In this document: piece after piece, positions 59,377 to 64,000 of the stretch
Layout: each line of letters opens with the position of its first letter
Numbering within the stretch: the stretch's first letter is position 1
Source: Thalassotalea loyana
Lineage (GTDB): Bacteria; Pseudomonadota; Gammaproteobacteria; Enterobacterales; Alteromonadaceae
DNA: 64,000 bases
Assembly: GCF_030161435.1 (NCBI RefSeq)
Contig: NZ_BSSV01000002.1
Location: forward strand, 186,001-250,000
Reading direction: 5' to 3'
The notes under the pieces: generated by a model
Told to the model about the DNA's origin: nothing
Databases searched by the model: none
What the model saw: only the letters and a program-made list of their open reading frames with translations
Translations under genes and position numbers: made by a program

Positions 59377-59404
59377 CAAAAAAGGCCTCGAATGAGGCCC
59401 TTTT
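59377..59404. terminator. bidirectional intrinsic terminator
   Basis: GGCCTC-GAAT-GAGGCC flanked by an A-run and TTTT. It ends the minus-strand HDOD gene and precedes the SBP gene. Confidence 0.85.
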
Positions 59405-59428
59405 ACTATCAATCACTTCAACTAATAA

Positions 59429-60271
59429 TTAGTTAAACATTGCCTTCACGTTTGCCGCCATTTCTTCAAACTCTGGCGTATCCATAAAGCCAACGTCAGG
59501 CATTACACCTTTGTCTGCATAGCTTTTCAATAATACAGAGCACGTAGATTCTGATTTGAAAATACCTTTTTTAATAGCACCCGCGCGAATAAAATCCAGG
59601 TAACTGACCTCTTTCGGAAGTACTGTTAGGTCGCTCCAGTCGCGAACAATTTCGGTAAAGTCTTCAGTAAAGCCCCACGCCTTTGTCACTTCTGCACCTA
59701 CAGGACTTGCAAGCTTGATAATTGCTTGTTGCAAGAACGTTGGATTTGCAAATACATCAGGGTGGTTTTTGGCTTCCGTTAAAATAGGTAACACGCCAAC
59801 ATTATGGATAAGCGCCGCAAGTGCTAGCGTATCGAGGGTTAATGGCGAGTGTTTGTTATCATTTTTGTAGAATGTCATTAATGCGATAGCGACAGACGCC
59901 ACTTCAACAGTTTTTTCCCATGACTTTTTCAGGTACATACTGATAATTTCATTGTCAGAGATGAATACTTGTTCAAGTGCCATTGCCGTAGCAATACTCT
60001 TAATTTGACGTAAACCGATACGAGTGACTGCTTGGTTTACTGTTTCTACTTTTACTGAACGTCCCATAATCGCACTATTTGCCACTTTCAACATGCCTAA
60101 CGATAAGGCAGGATCCTGGCTAATAATGTCACTCATTTGGTTTAGGTTAACCTCTGGGTCGTCGGCTGCTTCCCTAACTTTTAAGGCAATTTTTGGTAAG
60201 GTTGGTAATACTAGCGCGTCTTGTTTTATTTTCTCTATCAAGATTATGTAGAGGGCATTTTCTGTTGCCAT
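59429..60271 (-). CDS. HDOD domain protein
   Basis: 280-residue cytoplasmic protein consisting almost entirely of an HDOD domain (residues ~15-215). It has the typical start LPTLPKIALKVREAADDPEVNLNQMSDIISQDPALSLGMLKVAN, then RIGLRQIKSIATAMALEQVF and LAALIHNVGVLPILTE. HDOD domains are HD-like folds that lack the catalytic His-Asp pair and act as signalling scaffolds, often next to c-di-GMP proteins. No output domain is attached. The C-terminal ~60 residues are unassigned. Monocistronic; divergent from trhP. Confidence 0.88.
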   Translation of the reverse strand: MATENALYIILIEKIKQDALVLPTLPKIALKVREAADDPEVNLNQMSDIISQDPALSLGMLKVANSAIMGRSVKVETVNQAVTRIGLRQIKSIATAMALEQVFISDNEIISMYLKKSWEKTVEVASVAIALMTFYKNDNKHSPLTLDTLALAALIHNVGVLPILTEAKNHPDVFANPTFLQQAIIKLASPVGAEVTKAWGFTEDFTEIVRDWSDLTVLPKEVSYLDFIRAGAIKKGIFKSESTCSVLLKSYADKGVMPDVGFMDTPEFEEMAANVKAMFN

Positions 60272-60496
60272 AGAAGAAATCCTTAAATTTAGTACCTAAT
60301 TACAAAATAGCACAAATTTGTGTTTTATCATGCACTTCTGAACAAACAATTAAAATAAGGTAAATCATTACAAAATAATGATTTTTGATATACATCAAAG
60401 AAAGTGCGAATTAATAATCGGTTTACATTCTTCATGTTGAAGGCCAAGCGTGCGGAGCTGTAAAATACGCGGCCTTGTGATTAAGTAGGAATGTAG

Positions 60497-61849
60497 ATGT
60501 TTTCTCCTGAATTGCTATCCCCAGCAGGTAGTTTAAAAAATATGCGTTATGCTTTTGCATACGGTGCTGATGCGGTTTACGCAGGTCAGCCTCGATACTC
60601 ATTGCGCGTGCGAAATAACGAATTTAATTTAGATAATCTAAAAATAGGTATTGATGAAGCACATGCCTTAGGTAAAAAGTTCTACGTCGTTACCAATATT
60701 GCACCACATAACAGTAAACTGAAAACGTTTATTAAAGACCTAAAACCTGTGGTTGATATGGGGCCTGACGCATTAATCATGTCAGATCCAGGCTTAATCA
60801 TGTTAGTTAAAGAGCATTTCCCCCACATGCCTATCCATCTGTCGGTACAGGCAAATGCGATTAACTGGGCAACCGTTAAGTTTTGGTATCAGCAAGGGGT
60901 TGAGCGGGTAATATTATCGCGTGAACTATCAATCGATGAAATTGAAGAAATTCGCCAACAATGCCCTGAGGTAGAATTAGAAGTTTTCGTACATGGTGCG
61001 CTATGCATGGCCTACTCTGGTCGTTGCCTATTATCAGGCTACATTAACAAACGTGACCCAAACCAAGGCACATGCACCAACGCCTGTCGCTGGAAATACG
61101 ATGTCCACGAAGCAAAGGAAAACGAAACGGGCGACGTCATTGCCATTGCGTCGCAACCTGAACCTGAAATTTACACACCGAGTGATGAAATCGTCCTACT
61201 GCAAGAGCAAGGCCGACCAGGTGAATATATGCCTGCGTTTGAGGACGAGCATGGCACCTACATCATGAACTCAAAAGACTTGCGTGCGGTGGAGTTAGTT
61301 GAAAGGTTAGTAAAAATTGGCGTTCATTCATTGAAAATTGAAGGCCGTACTAAGTCGTTTTATTACTGTGCTCGCACTGCACAAATCTATCGACAAGCGA
61401 TTAATGACGCTGTCGCAGGCCGGCCATTTAATGACCGCTTAAATGTTGATCTTGAGCATTTAGCCCACCGTGGTTATACCGAAGGCTTTTTACGTCGTCA
61501 TCGCCATGGCGACACACAGAACTATGAATACGGCTACTCAATCAGCAAAACTCAGCAGTTTGTCGGTGAAGTTACCGGATTAAATCCAGCTAATGGTTTA
61601 ATCGATATTGACGTAAAAAATAAGTTTTTAGTCGGTGATGAACTTCAACTCATGACGCCTAATGGTAACCAAAGCTTTACCCTAACCCATATGGAAAATA
61701 ATAAAGGTGAAGTGATTAAAGATGCCAAAGGTTCTGGTCACAAAGTGTCATTATCTTTAGAGACGGACTTAGACCTTACCCACGGTATTCTGCTACGCTA
61801 TTTAGAAGAGGGTGAAAATACACGTAACCCTTTTTTACAGGCAAAGTAA
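60497..61849 (+). CDS. trhP: tRNA 5-hydroxyuridine modification protein TrhP (YegQ), peptidase U32 family
   Basis: 450 residues (E. coli YegQ 453). N-terminal barrel: PELLSPAGSLKNMRYAFAYGADAVYAGQ. The U32 signature is ELEVFVHGALCMAYSGRCLLSG with clustered cysteines continuing through GTCTNACRW, which with others are expected to hold an iron-sulfur cluster. The C-terminal domain has YSISKTQQFVGEV. Despite the peptidase family name, YegQ/TrhP hydroxylates wobble uridine 34 of several tRNAs, an early step of cmo5U synthesis. Followed seven bases later by a ferredoxin gene, probable electron partner. Confidence 0.94.
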   Translation: MFSPELLSPAGSLKNMRYAFAYGADAVYAGQPRYSLRVRNNEFNLDNLKIGIDEAHALGKKFYVVTNIAPHNSKLKTFIKDLKPVVDMGPDALIMSDPGLIMLVKEHFPHMPIHLSVQANAINWATVKFWYQQGVERVILSRELSIDEIEEIRQQCPEVELEVFVHGALCMAYSGRCLLSGYINKRDPNQGTCTNACRWKYDVHEAKENETGDVIAIASQPEPEIYTPSDEIVLLQEQGRPGEYMPAFEDEHGTYIMNSKDLRAVELVERLVKIGVHSLKIEGRTKSFYYCARTAQIYRQAINDAVAGRPFNDRLNVDLEHLAHRGYTEGFLRRHRHGDTQNYEYGYSISKTQQFVGEVTGLNPANGLIDIDVKNKFLVGDELQLMTPNGNQSFTLTHMENNKGEVIKDAKGSGHKVSLSLETDLDLTHGILLRYLEEGENTRNPFLQAK

Positions 61850-62101
<252 letters not shown>

Positions 62102-62109
62102 CAGATAAT

Positions 62110-62137
62110 AAAAAAGGAGCGATTAAGCTCCTTTTTT
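62110..62137. terminator. bidirectional intrinsic terminator
   Basis: AAAAAAGGAGC-GATTAA-GCTCCTTTTTT between convergent yfhL and the enolase-superfamily gene. Confidence 0.9.
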
Positions 62138-62143
62138 ATTATT

Positions 62144-63319
62144 TTATTTTACTGTGACATGTGGTGAGCGTTTAACGACTTCATCGTTTAGTTCAATACC
62201 AATACCTGGCGCTTCCGATACTTCAAACACCCCATTTTTAGGCTGTGGATCTTGAATACATAACTCCCTATTCCACGATTTAATTGCATAGGTGTGATGC
62301 TCGTGAATTAAGAAATTAGGAATAGCAGTTTCTAAATGCAATGATGCCGCTGTGGCAACAGGTCCACCACAAACATGTGCTTGAATACGTATGTCATATA
62401 CATCTGCGTAATCACATACTTTTTTCGCCTCAGTGAATCCTCCACATAAACCAACATCTGGTTGTAGTACGTCGATTGACTGATCTTCAAAATACGGACG
62501 GACGTCCCAGCGATGATACAAACGCTCACCACCGGCAATAGGTACCCGTAAATTGTCAGAGACTTTCTTATGCACTTTTGAGTTCAAGTAATTGACTGGT
62601 TCTTCAAACATCATGCAGCCAACTTCTTCTATGACCTCTCCCATTTGAATCGCTGATGCCGCCCCCATTAACGAGTGCGCTTCGAATATAATATCGACAT
62701 CGTCGCCAACAGCTTCTCTAATTGCTCGCAATCGATTACCAAAAAGCTTCATTTGAGGCTTAGTAAATAGTTTAGTGCGATCAAATGAAGACTCACCATT
62801 AGCATCGTAAACAATTGGATCAACCTTAACGCAGTCATAGCCTTCGGCCATCGCTTTATGGGCAGCTTCTGCATATTCTTCAGGCTCAATGAGCTTCTTA
62901 CATTCTTTGTCCCAGTCAAACTGAAGCTGACTTGCATAGGTTCTTAATTTCGTATTTACTTTGCCACCAAGTAACTGGTACACAGGTACACCCAATGCTT
63001 TGCCTTTGATATCCCACAATGCGGTATCAATTGCGCTCATTGCTGAATAAAGTACCGGGCCGCCACCTAACCCCCAGAAGCTTTCGCGCAACATACGAGA
63101 CCACAACATTTCAGTTTGAAATGGATCTAAGCCAATCAGCACAGCTTCGGCGATTTCTTTGATCATCGCGGCTGCCGCACTGTGACCCCAGTCATACGCT
63201 AAACCAGCTTCACCTACCCCGCTAATACCTTCGTCAGTGTGAATACGAACAAATACAGGATTCCACGGCGGACGCTCCGGACAGTGGATATCAAAAATTT
63301 CTACATGAGTTACTTTCAT
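62144..63319 (-). CDS. enolase-superfamily (mandelate racemase/muconate lactonising type) sugar-acid dehydratase
   Basis: 391 residues. The N-terminal capping domain runs to ~residue 125 (VRIHTDEGISGVGEAGLAY, DTALWDIKGKALGVPVYQLLGG). The barrel carries a KVD segment (DCVKVDPIVYD), metal ligands in FEAHS (Glu with a following His), FEEPV (Glu) and IAGGERL (Glu), and the general-acid/base His in QAHVCGGP. This layout is closest to the galactonate/mannonate dehydratase side of the superfamily. The substrate cannot be read from sequence. It follows a class II aldolase-like gene by 15 bases, suggesting a sugar-acid catabolic operon that continues beyond the window. Confidence 0.88.
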   Translation of the reverse strand: MKVTHVEIFDIHCPERPPWNPVFVRIHTDEGISGVGEAGLAYDWGHSAAAAMIKEIAEAVLIGLDPFQTEMLWSRMLRESFWGLGGGPVLYSAMSAIDTALWDIKGKALGVPVYQLLGGKVNTKLRTYASQLQFDWDKECKKLIEPEEYAEAAHKAMAEGYDCVKVDPIVYDANGESSFDRTKLFTKPQMKLFGNRLRAIREAVGDDVDIIFEAHSLMGAASAIQMGEVIEEVGCMMFEEPVNYLNSKVHKKVSDNLRVPIAGGERLYHRWDVRPYFEDQSIDVLQPDVGLCGGFTEAKKVCDYADVYDIRIQAHVCGGPVATAASLHLETAIPNFLIHEHHTYAIKSWNRELCIQDPQPKNGVFEVSEAPGIGIELNDEVVKRSPHVTVK

Positions 63320-63334
63320 TGTTATACCTAAATT

Positions 63335-64000
63335 CTATTGAGCAAAACTTGGATCTGCTTTGTAAACACGGCGAAGCATCGCTGGCCATGATTTTTGTCC
63401 ACCGGTAAGCCCTGAGTGAACGACATTAGCTTGCGCTTTAATGTTATCAACAATCGCCTGTTCAACCATCACGGGTTTCATGCCGGTAGACATAATTTGC
63501 AGCTGCACTTGGCAAGCTCGAGTTAAGTCATACATATGCATAAAGGCATCACCAATTGTTTTACCAAGCGTTAAGCCACCGTGATTACGCAACAACATAA
63601 AGTTCTTGTCGCCTAAGTCTGACTGCAAACGTAACTTTTCATCTGCGTTAACAGCCAAACCTTCATAATCGTGATAACTCATTGATGCTAAAGCAAACAT
63701 TGCATACTGACTTAGCGGTAACAAGCCCTCTTCTAAACTTGCGACGGCAATGGTTTCGTTGTTATGCAAATGGAGCACACACATCGCATCGTGACGCACT
63801 TGATGGACCGCTGAATGAATCGTGAATCCTGCGGGGTTAATATCGAATGGGCTATCATCATCCAAAACGTTGCCATTAATATCGATTTTTACAAGGTTCG
63901 ATGCGGTGATTTCGTCAAACGCCAAACCAAACGCATTAATTAAATAATCATCGGTATCAGGAATGCGTGCAGAGATATGTGTATAAATTAAATCGTCCCA
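63335..64000 (-). CDS. class II aldolase/adducin family protein (5' end outside window)
   Basis: The frame is open to the window edge; the visible 221 residues begin WDDLIYTHISARIPDTDDYLI and continue INAFGLAFDEITASNLVKIDINGNV. No true start is visible: the first possible initiator codon (TTG at 63925) lies inside the conserved domain. Zinc-ligand His pair VLHLHNNETIAVAS and third His in LLRNHGGLTLG are present. Family members include fuculose-, ribulose- and rhamnulose-phosphate aldolases, and also decarboxylase-like and adducin-like proteins, so the reaction is uncertain. Upstream partner of the enolase-superfamily gene. Confidence 0.87.
   Translation of the reverse strand, partial: WDDLIYTHISARIPDTDDYLINAFGLAFDEITASNLVKIDINGNVLDDDSPFDINPAGFTIHSAVHQVRHDAMCVLHLHNNETIAVASLEEGLLPLSQYAMFALASMSYHDYEGLAVNADEKLRLQSDLGDKNFMLLRNHGGLTLGKTIGDAFMHMYDLTRACQVQLQIMSTGMKPVMVEQAIVDNIKAQANVVHSGLTGGQKSWPAMLRRVYKADPSFAQ

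Overview
The window looks like chromosomal DNA of a marine gammaproteobacterium of the order Alteromonadales, most likely the Colwelliaceae (Colwellia/Thalassotalea type). This is inferred from the moderately AT-rich sequence, the protein families, and the local synteny: holD-rimI, ytjB/serB/radA, queA-tgt-yajC-secD-secF, and an alteromonad-type GlcNAc cluster (LacI-type NagR, BadF-type kinase, SIS deaminase, NagP). No phage, integrase, insertion sequence or CRISPR array was seen. The only RNA gene found is a single tRNA-Trp.

Layout. 1-2.7 kb: the end of a CpcT/CpeT-like gene, an unknown membrane-anchored protein, and a von Willebrand-type (DUF1194-like) surface protein followed by a small secreted protein. 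2.7-7.2 kb: histidine degradation operon hutC-hutH-hutU (minus strand) with two HutC-type operators. 7.2-8.2 kb: two small genes. 8.2-13.8 kb: queA-tgt-yajC-secD-secF (minus), covering queuosine synthesis and the Sec translocon accessory complex. 14-19.3 kb: aceK, tRNA-Trp, holD-rimI, a chemoreceptor and a small unknown gene. 19.3-22 kb: a BlaI/BlaR1-like regulator-protease pair with two operators, and a GAF-GGDEF diguanylate cyclase. 22.3-27.1 kb: prfC, a hairpin-rich intergenic repeat, argS, a YjjV-type nuclease and a 48-residue gene. 27.1-33.1 kb: ytjB, serB, a double PilZ protein and radA. 33.2-38.9 kb: a DPP-IV-like peptidase interrupted by an in-frame TGA, a dCache chemoreceptor, arfB and an unknown membrane protein.

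38.9-53.1 kb holds the main accessory block, a chitin/N-acetylglucosamine utilisation cluster. It contains nagR, divergent pgi, a TonB-dependent receptor, a JmjC-like cupin protein, a GH20 hexosaminidase lipoprotein, nagK, nagB-II, nagA and nagP. Four palindromic sites of the form TGACA-RC-GCTGTCA lie before nagR/pgi, the receptor (two sites) and nagK, and define a likely NagR regulon. The implied route is: oligosaccharide entry through the receptor, cleavage by the hexosaminidase, GlcNAc uptake by NagP, phosphorylation, deacetylation, deamination to fructose-6-phosphate, then conversion by Pgi to glucose-6-phosphate.

53-64 kb: an XRE regulator with a duplicated C-terminal motif, a metA-metH operon behind tandem MetJ boxes, an orphan periplasmic binding protein, an HDOD protein, the trhP(yegQ)-yfhL pair for tRNA wobble hydroxylation, and the start of a sugar-acid-type catabolic locus (enolase-superfamily dehydratase plus a class II aldolase that runs off the window). 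Many genes are separated by clean intrinsic terminators.
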